From Bordetella genomosp. 9 (GTDB lineage: Bacteria > Pseudomonadota > Gammaproteobacteria > Burkholderiales > Burkholderiaceae_B): a stretch of DNA of 64,000 bases. The first letter of the stretch is position 1. Each line of letters starts with the position of its first letter. Position numbers and translations under genes: made by a program. Below, piece by piece: positions 45,459 to 54,230 of this stretch. The DNA is taken from positions 4,092,001-4,156,000 of the forward strand of contig NZ_CP021109.1 in NCBI RefSeq assembly GCF_002119725.1, in the 5' to 3' direction. The notes below the pieces were generated by a model. The model was not told where the DNA came from, made no database searches, and saw nothing but the letters and a program-made list of their open reading frames with translations.

Positions 45459-45638
45459 GAACCGGTGCTTTCAGCGCAACTGCGTGGTGAAAGGTAAACG
45501 GGAAACAGGAAAGGACGCATCGCGCCGCCCATGGCGGCCGCCGGCGTGCTCGGCCTGTGCTGCCCCCGCAACGGTCCCCCCGCCAGGGCTCCTTTCGAGC
45601 CGTCATGGCGGGACAGCCCGATACCGGCCGGTTCGCCC
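45459..45638 (+). promoter_or_regulatory. Cobalamin riboswitch upstream of btuB
   Basis: Conserved elements in order: CCGGTGCTTTC at the 5' side, GGTGAAAGGTAAACGGGAAACAGG, CTGTGCTGCCCCCGCAACGGT (the near-invariant GCCCCCGCAAC core), GAGCCGTCATGGCGGGA (B12-box region) and the closing ACCGGCCGGTT. Immediately downstream an 11-bp stem (45641-45651 with 45680-45690) is a candidate expression platform. It ends about 100 bases before the btuB ATG, so B12 should repress the receptor. Confidence 0.92.
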
Positions 45639-45738
45639 GGGGAAGACGGCGTGCGCGCGTGGCCATGCCCATGGCGGCCCGCCGTCTTCCGATCCCTTGA
45701 ACGACGTGCGGGGTCGCGCGTCACCACGAGGTCTCGTT

Positions 45739-47667
45739 ATGAAGCCCCTTTTCACCCGGCGCCATGCCGGGTTGCTTGCCTGTCTGGCGCCCGTCTGGGC
45801 GGGCGCCCAGTCATTGCCGGCCGACGCCGGCACCGCAAACTCCCCGGCCGCCATCCCGCAACTCGATACCGTCGTCGTCACCGCCAGCCGCACGCCGCAG
45901 GCGCTGAAGGACGTGCTGGGCGATGTCAGCGTGATCGATCGCAACACGCTGGAAAGCGCGGGACAAAGCAGCCTGGCCGAAGTGCTGTCGCGCACCCACG
46001 GCATCGAATACACCAACAACGGCGGACCGCAGACGGTCACCAGCCTCTTCATGCGCGGCGCCAACAGCAACCAGACGCTGGTGCTGGTGGACGGCCAGCG
46101 CATCAATAACGCCACGAACGGCCTGGCGGCATTGAACGCCATCCCGCCGGACAGCATCGACCACATCGAAATCGTGCGCGGCGCCGCCAGCAGCCTGTAC
46201 GGCGCCGATGCGCTGGGCGGGGTCATCAACATCGTCACCCGGCGCGAGGCCGAACGCCCCTTGTCGGCCTATGCGTCGGCGGGCGGCGGCACATACGGCA
46301 CCAGCAGCTACAGCGCGGGCCTGTCCGGGGCCACACAGGGCTGGACCTACAGCCTGTCGAGCAGCTACCGCCAAAGCCACGGCTTCGATGCGACCAACGA
46401 CAAGGCCTACGGCCACAACCCGGACCGCGACAGCTATTACGAAAGCAACGTGGCGGGCTCGCTGGGCTACGAGTGGAAGCGCGGCCAGACTCTGAGCGCG
46501 CAGTTCTACCAGACGCATGTGAACGGGGGCTATGACTACGACGGCTCGGATTTCAACGACCGCGCGATCCAGGACTTGCAGGGCTATTCGCTGACCAGCA
46601 CCAACCAGCTGACCGACATGTGGCAAAGCACGCTGCGCGTGGGCAGCACGGTGGACCGCAACCGTTCGGAGAACGCGCCCGGCGATCCGGCGTTCGGCCA
46701 GAGCCCGGACGGCAAAACCACCTTCCGCACGCGCCAGAACCAGTTCCTGTGGCAGAACGACCTGCAGCTGGCCCAGGGACAGAAGGTGACGCTGGCCTAT
46801 GAGCATCTGGACCAGCGCGTGGATGGCGATATCCCCTTCATGGGACGGTTCGTGAACTACGACGAGACGCGCCGCCACGTGAATTCCTTCACCGGGGTCT
46901 ATCTGGGCGACTTCGGCGCGCATCACCTGCAGGCCAGCCTGCGCAACGACGACAACTCGCAGTTCGGCAATCACACCACGGGCGGCCTGAGCTACGGCTA
47001 CGACATCACGCCCCGCATCCGTGCGACGGTGGGCGCCAGCACGGGTTTCCGCGCCCCGGACTTCAACGAGCTGTACTGGCCGAACGACGGCTACTTTGCC
47101 GGCAACCCGGACCTGAAGCCGGAAACGTCGCGCAACGTCGAAGCCGGCCTGCGCTACGCGGATGACGACAGCGAGCTGGGGGTGACCTACTATCGCAACA
47201 AGGTCAGGAACCTGATCGTGAGCCAGTCCGCGGATCCGGCCAACCCGTACTTCTATCAACCGTTCAACGTGTCGCACGCCCTGCTGGAAGGCGTCACGTT
47301 CACGGGGATGAAGAAGTTCGGCAATACTCGCCTGCGCGCCAGCCTGGACCTGAGCGACCCGCGCAACACCGACGAGGACAAGCGCCTGCCCCTGCGTGCC
47401 CGGAAGGTGCTGCGGCTGTCCGGCGACCACCGCTTCGGCGATCTGCTGCTGGGTGCGGAATGGTATGTCAGCGGCGACCGCATCGACTCCAGCGGCGACC
47501 GCCTGGGCGGGTACGGGCTGTTCAATCTGCTGGCCGCCTATGACGTCACGCGCAATGTGCAGGTGCAGGTGCGCTGGAACAACGTGTTCGACAAGGAGTA
47601 CACCTTGGTCAAGGGCTACAACACGCCGGGTTCGAATGCGTTCGTGAACCTGACCTGGCGGATGTAG
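45739..47667 (+). CDS. btuB: TonB-dependent vitamin B12 receptor BtuB
   Basis: Outer-membrane receptor for cobalamin, 642 residues from ATG 45739. Signal peptide to about residue 24 (LACLAPVWAGAQ), a TonB-box-like segment LDTVVVTASRTP, a plug domain with MRGANSNQTLVLVDGQRIN and YGADALGGVINIVT, then a beta-barrel ending in NAFVNLTWRM with the aromatic-rich terminal strand. The cobalamin riboswitch upstream and btuF directly downstream (eight bases) make the B12 assignment firm. Confidence 0.95.
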   Translation: MKPLFTRRHAGLLACLAPVWAGAQSLPADAGTANSPAAIPQLDTVVVTASRTPQALKDVLGDVSVIDRNTLESAGQSSLAEVLSRTHGIEYTNNGGPQTVTSLFMRGANSNQTLVLVDGQRINNATNGLAALNAIPPDSIDHIEIVRGAASSLYGADALGGVINIVTRREAERPLSAYASAGGGTYGTSSYSAGLSGATQGWTYSLSSSYRQSHGFDATNDKAYGHNPDRDSYYESNVAGSLGYEWKRGQTLSAQFYQTHVNGGYDYDGSDFNDRAIQDLQGYSLTSTNQLTDMWQSTLRVGSTVDRNRSENAPGDPAFGQSPDGKTTFRTRQNQFLWQNDLQLAQGQKVTLAYEHLDQRVDGDIPFMGRFVNYDETRRHVNSFTGVYLGDFGAHHLQASLRNDDNSQFGNHTTGGLSYGYDITPRIRATVGASTGFRAPDFNELYWPNDGYFAGNPDLKPETSRNVEAGLRYADDDSELGVTYYRNKVRNLIVSQSADPANPYFYQPFNVSHALLEGVTFTGMKKFGNTRLRASLDLSDPRNTDEDKRLPLRARKVLRLSGDHRFGDLLLGAEWYVSGDRIDSSGDRLGGYGLFNLLAAYDVTRNVQVQVRWNNVFDKEYTLVKGYNTPGSNAFVNLTWRM

Positions 47668-47675
47668 GGAAGGCG

Positions 47676-48656
47676 ATGCGGGCGGCCGCCATTGCCATCG
47701 CCATCATGGCCGCCGCGGCGGCGGGCGGCGCGGCAACCTCAGCCGCGGCGCCAGGCGGCGCGGGCGCTGTGAACGGGACGACCCCAGCCGTGTCCGTGCG
47801 CGACGACCGCGGCCGCGCTGTCGTGCTGCCGGCGCCGGCCGCCCGCGCGATTTCCCTGGCCCCGCACGCCACCGAACTCATCTACGCAGCGGGTGCGGGA
47901 TCGCGGCTGGCCGGCGTCGCGAAAGGCAGCGATTATCCGCCCGCGGCCCTGAGCCTGCCTTCCGTCGGCGACGCCCTGTCGCCGGACGCCGAAAGACTCG
48001 CCGCGCTGCAACCGGACCTGGTCGTCGGCTGGCAGCCCGGGGCGGTGGCAAACCTGCTGCCCTTGTTGCGGGCGATCAACGTGCCGGTGTACTTCAGCGA
48101 TCCCCGCACCTTGCGCGACATCCCGGATGCGGTTGCGCGCATGGGCGGGCTGTTCGGCACGGAGGACGTGGCCGGCCCCGCCGCGGCGGCCCTGCGAGCG
48201 CGCATCGATGCGCTGGCGCGCCGCTACGCCGGCCGCCAGATCCTGCGGGTTTTCGTGCAGGCGGGACGCGAACCGCTCTACAGCCTGAACGGCGGCAGCA
48301 TCGTCAGCGACGCGCTGCGGCTGTGCGGCGCGATCAACGTTTTCGCCGATGCTCCCATCGCCGCGCCCCAGGTGTCCGCAGAAAGCGTCCTGGCGCGCCG
48401 GCCGGATGCCGTCCTGGTCGGCACGGCGGGCGAGGAAACCCTGCGCGCCAGCGAGGCGATGTGGCGCGGCCTGCGGCTGCCCGCCGCGCTGTCCGGCCAT
48501 GTGATCGGCATCGACGCCGACCGCCTCTATCGTCCCGGGCCCCGGCTGATCGACGCCACGGAAGCGCTTTGCCAGGACCTGGACCGGATACGCCTGGATG
48601 GCGGCAGCCCCGCCGGCGATCCGCCGGATGCCGGAAACAGCGCGCCGCGGCGCTGA
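47676..48656 (+). CDS. btuF: Periplasmic vitamin B12-binding protein BtuF
   Basis: Cluster A substrate-binding protein that delivers cobalamin to an ABC importer. 326 residues with a signal peptide (AIAIAIMAAAAAGGAATSAAA) and two lobes. Recognisable are VVLPAPAARAISLAPHATELIYAAG, DYPPAALSLPSVGDALSPD, LAALQPDLVVGWQPG and RIDALARR, the BtuF/FepB layout. Starts eight bases after btuB, so it is under the same riboswitch. The BtuC and BtuD genes are not in the window; C-terminal tail is Pro/Gly-rich. Confidence 0.92.
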   Translation: MRAAAIAIAIMAAAAAGGAATSAAAPGGAGAVNGTTPAVSVRDDRGRAVVLPAPAARAISLAPHATELIYAAGAGSRLAGVAKGSDYPPAALSLPSVGDALSPDAERLAALQPDLVVGWQPGAVANLLPLLRAINVPVYFSDPRTLRDIPDAVARMGGLFGTEDVAGPAAAALRARIDALARRYAGRQILRVFVQAGREPLYSLNGGSIVSDALRLCGAINVFADAPIAAPQVSAESVLARRPDAVLVGTAGEETLRASEAMWRGLRLPAALSGHVIGIDADRLYRPGPRLIDATEALCQDLDRIRLDGGSPAGDPPDAGNSAPRR

Positions 48657-48721
48657 TTTATCATGACGGGTATACAAGCGCCGCGCGCCATCCGGGCGAA
48701 CGGCCATTTCCAATCCCCGCC

Positions 48722-49510
48722 ATGCAATCCCAAGATACTTTCACCGTCGCCGGCCGCACCTTCCGGTCGCGCCTGCTCGTCGGCACCGGCAAATACAAGG
48801 ATTTCGAACAGACCCGCCAGGCGCTGGACGCCAGCGGCTGCGAGATCGTCACGGTCGCCATCCGCCGCGTGAACCTGGGCCAGAACGCCAACGAGCCGAG
48901 CCTGCTCGATTTCGTGCCGCCATCGCAATTCACCTATCTGCCGAACACGGCCGGCTGCTACACGGCCGAGGAAGCGGTGCGCACGCTGCGTCTGGCGCGC
49001 GAACTGCTGGACGGCCATGACCTGGTCAAGCTGGAAGTCCTGGGCGATCCGCACACCCTCTTCCCCAACATGCCTGAAACCCTGAAGGCCACCGAAACGC
49101 TGGTCAAGGAAGGCTTCAAGGTGATGGTCTACTGCACCGACGATCCCATCCAGGCGCGAATGCTCGAAGACCTGGGCGCGGTCGCCGTCATGCCGCTGGC
49201 GTCGCTGATCGGTTCCGGCATGGGCATTCTGAACCCCTGGAATCTGCGGCTCATCCTGGACCAGGCCCGCGTACCGGTTCTGGTCGATGCCGGCGTGGGC
49301 ACGGCCTCCGACGCCGCCATCGCGATGGAGCTCGGCTGCGACGGCGTACTCATGAACACCGCCATTGCCGCGGCCAAGGATCCCATCCTGATGGCGAGCG
49401 CCATGAAAAAGGCCGTGGAAGCGGGCCGCGAAGCCTTTCTGGCGGGCCGGATGCCCAAGAAGCTGTACAGCGCCAGTCCGTCTTCGCCGACCGAGGGTGT
49501 GGTGCGATGA
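48722..49510 (+). CDS. thiG: Thiazole synthase ThiG
   Basis: TIM-barrel enzyme that builds the thiazole phosphate of thiamine from DXP, ThiS-thiocarboxylate and dehydroglycine. The 262-residue protein has RSRLLVGTGKYKD, the Schiff-base lysine K103 in LVKLEVLGDP, PLASLIGSGMGI and VDAGVGTASDAAIAMELG. The start at 48722 gives the normal N terminus. The gene overlaps thiD by four bases. ThiS and ThiO are not adjacent, so they must be encoded elsewhere. Confidence 0.97.
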   Translation: MQSQDTFTVAGRTFRSRLLVGTGKYKDFEQTRQALDASGCEIVTVAIRRVNLGQNANEPSLLDFVPPSQFTYLPNTAGCYTAEEAVRTLRLARELLDGHDLVKLEVLGDPHTLFPNMPETLKATETLVKEGFKVMVYCTDDPIQARMLEDLGAVAVMPLASLIGSGMGILNPWNLRLILDQARVPVLVDAGVGTASDAAIAMELGCDGVLMNTAIAAAKDPILMASAMKKAVEAGREAFLAGRMPKKLYSASPSSPTEGVVR

Positions 49511-50316
49511 TCCCCAATGCGTTGTCCATTGCGGGCGTCGACCCCTCTGGCGGCGCCGGCGTATTGGCCGATGTGAAAACCATGAGCGCGCTGGGCGCCT
49601 ATGGCTGCGCGGTCATCGCCGCGATGACGGCGCAGAACACCCAGGGCGTCACGGGCGTGCTGCCGGTGCCGCCGGCCTTCGTGGGCCAGCAGATCGACAC
49701 GCTGTTTGCGGACGTGCGCATCGACGCCGTCAAAATGGGCATGCTGGGCCAGCAGCCCGTGATCGGCGTCGTCGCGGAAAAGCTGGCGCGCTGGAAGCCG
49801 CCGCACGTCATCCTGGACCCGGTCATGGTTGCCAAGAGCGGGGATCTCCTGCTCGAACGCGATGCCGTCGGCGCCCTGCGCGAAGCGCTGCTGCCGCAGG
49901 CCACGGTGCTCACCCCCAACCTGCCCGAAGCCGGCGTGCTGCTGGAAGAGCGCCCGGTGGATACGGTGAAGGAAATGCGCCGGGTCGCCGAACGCCTGCG
50001 CAACAAGATGGCGTACGACGGCCAGCGCTGGGTGTTGCTGAAAGGCGGCCACCTGCCCGGCGACGAGACCGTCGATCTGCTGCACGACGGCGACCGCATG
50101 ATCGAGCTGCCCGGGCACCGCATCGACACGCCGAACACGCACGGCACGGGCTGCACCTTGTCCGCCGCGCTCGCCGCGCTGATCCCGCAGACGGGCGACG
50201 TGCCTGAGGCCGCACGGCGCGCCAAGGCCTATCTGAGCGAAGCCATCCGCCATGCCGGGCGCCTGGACGCCGGCAAGGGGCACGGGCCCGTGCATCATTT
50301 CCATGCCTGGTGGTAG
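49507..50316 (+). CDS. thiD: HMP/HMP-phosphate kinase ThiD
   Basis: Ribokinase-like enzyme that phosphorylates hydroxymethylpyrimidine and its monophosphate for thiamine synthesis. 269 residues with SIAGVDPSGGAGVLADVKT, VMVAKSGDLLL, the LTPNLPEAGVLL block, and the anion hole NTHGTGCTLSAALAA with catalytic aspartate region. ATGA overlap with thiG couples them. The pair complements thiC at 36.7 kb, giving most of the HMP branch in one window. Confidence 0.97.
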   Translation: MIPNALSIAGVDPSGGAGVLADVKTMSALGAYGCAVIAAMTAQNTQGVTGVLPVPPAFVGQQIDTLFADVRIDAVKMGMLGQQPVIGVVAEKLARWKPPHVILDPVMVAKSGDLLLERDAVGALREALLPQATVLTPNLPEAGVLLEERPVDTVKEMRRVAERLRNKMAYDGQRWVLLKGGHLPGDETVDLLHDGDRMIELPGHRIDTPNTHGTGCTLSAALAALIPQTGDVPEAARRAKAYLSEAIRHAGRLDAGKGHGPVHHFHAWW

Positions 50317-50373
50317 CCTGCCGACGCAAATCGGTACAATTGGCCCGCCTCCGAACTTTTCATTGCTGCTGTC

Positions 50374-51054
50374 ATGAACGCTTCCACTCTTCCCGACGTC
50401 GAAAAAGCCCGCTTCAACATGGTGGAACAGCAGATCCGCACCTGGGAGGTGCTGGACGAGAAGGTGCTCGCCGCCCTGTTCCAGGTGCGCCGCGAACTGT
50501 TCGTGCCGCCCGCCCTGCGTTCGCTGGCTTTCTCGGACCTTGAAATCCCCCTGGAAATCAACGCGGTGGACACGCGCGAGACCATGCTGGCGCCCAAGGT
50601 GGAAGCCCGTCTCGCCCAGGAACTGCTGCTGGCCCCCACCGACGCCGTGCTGGAAATCGGTACGGGTTCCGGCTATCAGGCTGCCCTGCTCGGCGCGCTG
50701 GCGCAGCAGGTGACCACCGTGGAAATCGACAGCCGCCTGGTCGCCTTCGCCCAGCAGAATCTGCAGATGAACAACGTCAGCAACGTCAAGGTGGAAACGG
50801 GCGACGGGCGCAACGGATGGGGCACGACGGAATACGACGCCATCCTGCTGACGGGTTCCGTGCCGGTTGTCCCGGACGGCCTGAAGTACCAATTGCGCAT
50901 CGGCGGCCGGCTGGTGGTGGTGGTCGGCACGGCCCCCATCATGACGGCGTGCCGCATCACGCGCACCACCGCGGCCAGCTTCGAAACCGTTCAGCTGTTC
51001 GAAACCGTCATCAAGCCGCTGCGCGGCGCCACGGTATCGCAGTTCAAGTTCTGA
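50374..51054 (+). CDS. Protein-L-isoaspartate O-methyltransferase family protein
   Basis: A 226-residue class I methyltransferase of the Pcm family: MVEQQIRTWEVLDEKVLAAL, the helper motif FVPPALRSLAFSD, SAM loop VLEIGTGSGYQAALLGALA and VEIDSRLVAFAQ. It begins 57 bases after thiD in the same direction. In true repair enzymes a Ser/Thr in the substrate motif matters; this paralogue type has diverged there (TRETMLAP), so activity on isoaspartate is uncertain. Confidence 0.9.
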   Translation: MNASTLPDVEKARFNMVEQQIRTWEVLDEKVLAALFQVRRELFVPPALRSLAFSDLEIPLEINAVDTRETMLAPKVEARLAQELLLAPTDAVLEIGTGSGYQAALLGALAQQVTTVEIDSRLVAFAQQNLQMNNVSNVKVETGDGRNGWGTTEYDAILLTGSVPVVPDGLKYQLRIGGRLVVVVGTAPIMTACRITRTTAASFETVQLFETVIKPLRGATVSQFKF

Positions 51055-51070
51055 AGCGCCGCGTGTGCGC

Positions 51071-51100
51071 CAGGCAGGCGCGCGCTCAGCCGCCTGCCTG
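51071..51100. terminator. Convergent-gene hairpin after the Pcm-like gene and hldC
   Basis: CAGGCAGGCG (51071-51080) is the exact reverse complement of CGCCTGCCTG (51091-51100) across a ten-base loop. It covers the end of the leftward hldC gene (stop at 51086-51088) and lies 17 bases beyond the rightward Pcm-like stop, so it may end transcripts from both sides. No long T run. Confidence 0.45.
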
Positions 51101-51574
51101 TATCTTGCGCACCAGGGCGGTGGTCGAACGCTGGAATTCGAACGGCACGGCTACCGCGCGCCCGCCCCACTGCCGGACCAGCGCGGTCTCGGGCAGTTTC
51201 TCCATATCGTAGTCGCCGCCCTTGACGATGACGTCCGGGCGCAGCAGGCCGATCAGGGCTTCGGGCGTGTCCTCGTCGAAGGTGGTCACCGCATCCACGC
51301 AGGCCAGCGCCGCGAGCAAGGCGGCACGGTCTTCCTGGCCGTTCAGCGGCCGTTCCGGCCCCTTCCCCAAGCGCCGCGCCGAGGCATCGGTGTTGACCGC
51401 CACAATGAGCGAAGCGCCCAGTTGCGCGCTTTCATCCAGATAAGTCACGTGCCCCCGATGCAGGATGTCGAACACGCCATTGGTGAATACCAGCGGGCGC
51501 GGCAGGCGGCCGTCGGCAATGGCGTCCAGGCACTGGCGGGGCGTCAGGATCTTGGATTCGAAGCGGGCAGTCAT
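51086..51574 (-). CDS. hldC: D-glycero-beta-D-manno-heptose 1-phosphate adenylyltransferase
   Basis: Cytidylyltransferase-fold enzyme that makes ADP-heptose for the LPS inner core (the RfaE domain II reaction). 162 residues starting MTARFESKIL at 51574. The nucleotide-binding motif FTNGVFDILHRGHVTYL has the HxGH signature (HRGH), followed by VAVNTDASARRLGKG and PDVIVKGGDYDMEKLPE. It is a single-domain protein, so the heptose-7-phosphate kinase domain must be separate. Its start overlaps the ferritin-like gene stop by four bases. Confidence 0.93.
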   Translation of the reverse strand: MTARFESKILTPRQCLDAIADGRLPRPLVFTNGVFDILHRGHVTYLDESAQLGASLIVAVNTDASARRLGKGPERPLNGQEDRAALLAALACVDAVTTFDEDTPEALIGLLRPDVIVKGGDYDMEKLPETALVRQWGGRAVAVPFEFQRSTTALVRKIQAGG

Positions 51575-52449
51575 GCCGCCATTGTATGCGGCGCCAGCGC
51601 GCCCCGCTCCATCGCCATGGCGACTTCCTTGCGATAGCGGTTCAGGTCCTTCACCGTTTCGAAGCTGTGATCGAGCAGCTTGGAAAGAATATGCAGGATG
51701 CGGTCGCCCACTTTCTTTTCCCAGGCGCCGTCGAAGCGGATCTGGGTGTCGAGCCAGCGCTCCAGCCAGCCGGGCTCGGGCAGGCGGGCCTGCACCGTGT
51801 CGTTCGGGAACAGCGCCTTGTTCACGTGCAGATTGGTGGGATGCATGGCCTGCGAGGTACGCCCCGCGGACGCCATCAGCATGCCGATCTTGGAAAAGGC
51901 CAGGCGCGCCTGCGCCTGCGTCGCCTCGCCGCGATCGAACAGGGCGCGGCGCATGTATTGCAGATAGGCGCCGGCATGGCGCGCCTCGTCCTGCGAGATC
52001 GTTTTGTAGATGGCCTTGATGACGGGTTCGGTGTGCCAGGCGGCCGCGCAGCGATACCAGTGGTTGAGGCGGATCTCGCCGCAAAAATGCAGCATCAGCG
52101 TCTCCAGCGGCGGCGCCGGGTCGAATTCGAAGCGCACCTTGTGCAGTTCTTCTTCCGTTGGCAGCAGCTCGGGCCGGAAGCGGCGCAGATACTCCATCAA
52201 CACCAGCGAATGCTTCTGTTCCTCGAAGAACCAGACCGACATAAAGGCGGAAAAGTCGCTGTCGCCGTGGTTGTCGCGCAGAAACATCTCCGTGGCGGGC
52301 AAGGCCGCCCATTCGGTGATGGCGTTCATCTTGATGGTCCGCGCCTGTTCATCGGACAGCTTGGCGCCATCGAAGTCGTCCCAGGGAATGTCCGTCGACA
52401 TATTCCAGCGCACGGCTTCCATGGTTTTGAAGAGTTGCGGATAAAGCAT
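51571..52449 (-). CDS. Ferritin-like diiron protein
   Basis: A 292-residue helical protein starting MLYPQLFKTM at 52449. Two carboxylate-histidine pairs suggest a diiron site: EEQKH in SVWFFEEQKHSLVLMEY and DEARH in ISQDEARHAGAYLQYM, together with Glu in LPATEMFLRD and CGEIRLNHWYR. The arrangement is that of ferritin-like and acyl-ACP desaturase-type proteins. Substrate unknown. Coupled by a four-base overlap with hldC, so co-translated with an LPS heptose gene, which is notable. 224 bases separate it from ubiB upstream. Confidence 0.8.
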   Translation of the reverse strand: MLYPQLFKTMEAVRWNMSTDIPWDDFDGAKLSDEQARTIKMNAITEWAALPATEMFLRDNHGDSDFSAFMSVWFFEEQKHSLVLMEYLRRFRPELLPTEEELHKVRFEFDPAPPLETLMLHFCGEIRLNHWYRCAAAWHTEPVIKAIYKTISQDEARHAGAYLQYMRRALFDRGEATQAQARLAFSKIGMLMASAGRTSQAMHPTNLHVNKALFPNDTVQARLPEPGWLERWLDTQIRFDGAWEKKVGDRILHILSKLLDHSFETVKDLNRYRKEVAMAMERGALAPHTMAA

Positions 52450-52673
52450 GGTGATGGTCCGAAAGTGTGAAAGTTCCCCCGCGCGCGTGGCCTCGTTGCG
52501 CGAGCCGCGCCGGCGTGTATCGCGACGGGGTTGCCGCGGGACCGCCTGGCGTTGAGCCGGTGGGCGGCGGCGGCGAGCCATGCGCGGGCGGTTCCTTTAT
52601 CGCCTTTGCATGCGAAGACGTGATGACAGAAAGATGGCAGAACCATGACGCTCTGCCGTGGGGGAAGGAAACG

Positions 52674-54227
52674 CTAGCCGCGCGTGAACCAGATGATCAG
52701 GGCCACCGCGACCGCCAGCAGCGACACCAGGACGCTGAGGAGGCGGTTGGTGTGTTCCTGGGTTTTGCGCATCCGCTCCAGCTCGGCAAGCACGCCCGGC
52801 TCGACATTGGCCCGGTCCAGGCGGTCGTGCAGCAGGCGCGGCAGTTCAGGCAGGAGCTGCGACCATTGCGCGGCCTCTTTTTCCATTTTCTTCCGGAGCC
52901 CCGCCCAGCCCATACGTTCGCGCATCCAGCGCTCGAGGTACGGCTTGGCGGTTTTCCAGAGGTCCAGGTTGGGATCCAGTTCGCGACCCAGCCCTTCGAC
53001 GTTCAGCAAGGTCTTCTGCAGGAGCACGAGCTGCGGTTGGATTTCCACGTTGAAACGGCGCGAGGTCTGGAACAGCCGCAGCAGCACCTGGCCCAGCGAA
53101 ATCTGCGACAGCGGCCGGTCGAAGTAGGGTTCGCAGACCGCGCGCACCGCGCCTTCCAGTTCTTCTTCCCGGGTGTCGGGAGGCACCCAGCCGGACTCGA
53201 TGTGCAGTTGCGCCACGCGGCGATAGTCGCGGCGGAAAAAGGCCAGGAAGTTCTGCGCCAGGTAGTTCTTGTCGAACTCCGACAGCGAGCCGACGATGCC
53301 GAAGTCCAGCGCGATGTAGTGGCCCAGGGTTTCCGGGCGGTCGGACACGTAGATATTGCCCGGGTGCATATCGGCGTGGAAGAAGCCGTCATCGAACACC
53401 TGGGTGAAAAAGATCTCCACGCCGGTGCGCGCCAGTTTCTCGATATCGATGCCCGCCTCGCGCAGCCGCTCGGTCTGCCCCACCGGGATGCCGTACATGC
53501 GCTCCATGGTGAAGACGGTATTGGTGGTGAATTCCCAGATCACCTCGGGCACCATCAGCATGCCGGCGCGCCCGGTGTCCGGGCCGAAATTGCGCCGCAG
53601 CTGGCTGCAGTTGGAGGCTTCGCGCACCAGGTCCAGTTCGTCGTGCAGGTACTTGTCGAACTCCGCGACCACTTCGCGCGGCTTCAGCCGGCGGCCGTCC
53701 GCCCCCAGCCGCTCGATCACCGCGGCCAGCATGCGCAGCAGCGTCAGGTCTTTTTCGATGATGTCCAGCATGCCCGGCCGCAGCACCTTGACGGCCACTT
53801 CCCGCCCATCGTGCAACACGGCGAAGTGCACCTGGGCGATCGACGCCGAGGCCACGGGATCGACCTCGAAATGCTTGAACAGCGCCGCCGGCGGCGCGCC
53901 CAGCGCGGCCTGGATGCACTGCGCGGCCTGTTCCGAGGGGAACGGCGGCACGCGGTCCTGCAGCAGCGCCAGTTCAGCCGCGATGTCAGCGGGGATCAGG
54001 TCTCGCCGGGTCGATAGCACCTGCCCGAACTTCACGAAGATCGGCCCCAGCGATTCCAGCGCGCGGCGCAGGCGCATCCCCCGGGGCGAGCGCGGACGCG
54101 TGCCGAAACGCATGACGCGCAGCAGCAGCGTCGCAAGCGGGTGGTTCAGGCTGGAAAGAACCAGTTCGTCCAGACCGTAGCGCAAAGCCACGACCACGAT
54201 ACGCAGGAAACGAAGAAAGGTCAGCAT
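52674..54227 (-). CDS. ubiB: Ubiquinone biosynthesis protein UbiB (atypical ABC1/ADCK kinase)
   Basis: Protein-kinase-like ATPase needed for ubiquinone synthesis, 517 residues. The KxGQ motif is KFGQVLSTRRDLIP in the amino-terminal extension; the ADCK-type Ala-rich nucleotide loop lies at ASASIAQVHFAVLH; the catalytic loop is HADMHPGNIYVSD and the metal aspartate is in ALDFGIVGSLSE. A C-terminal hydrophobic segment (LLSVLVSLLAVAVALIIWF) anchors it. Three bases downstream of ubiJ in the ubiE/Tim44/ubiJ/ubiB cluster. Confidence 0.96.
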   Translation of the reverse strand: MLTFLRFLRIVVVALRYGLDELVLSSLNHPLATLLLRVMRFGTRPRSPRGMRLRRALESLGPIFVKFGQVLSTRRDLIPADIAAELALLQDRVPPFPSEQAAQCIQAALGAPPAALFKHFEVDPVASASIAQVHFAVLHDGREVAVKVLRPGMLDIIEKDLTLLRMLAAVIERLGADGRRLKPREVVAEFDKYLHDELDLVREASNCSQLRRNFGPDTGRAGMLMVPEVIWEFTTNTVFTMERMYGIPVGQTERLREAGIDIEKLARTGVEIFFTQVFDDGFFHADMHPGNIYVSDRPETLGHYIALDFGIVGSLSEFDKNYLAQNFLAFFRRDYRRVAQLHIESGWVPPDTREEELEGAVRAVCEPYFDRPLSQISLGQVLLRLFQTSRRFNVEIQPQLVLLQKTLLNVEGLGRELDPNLDLWKTAKPYLERWMRERMGWAGLRKKMEKEAAQWSQLLPELPRLLHDRLDRANVEPGVLAELERMRKTQEHTNRLLSVLVSLLAVAVALIIWFTRG

Positions 54228-54230
54228 CGG

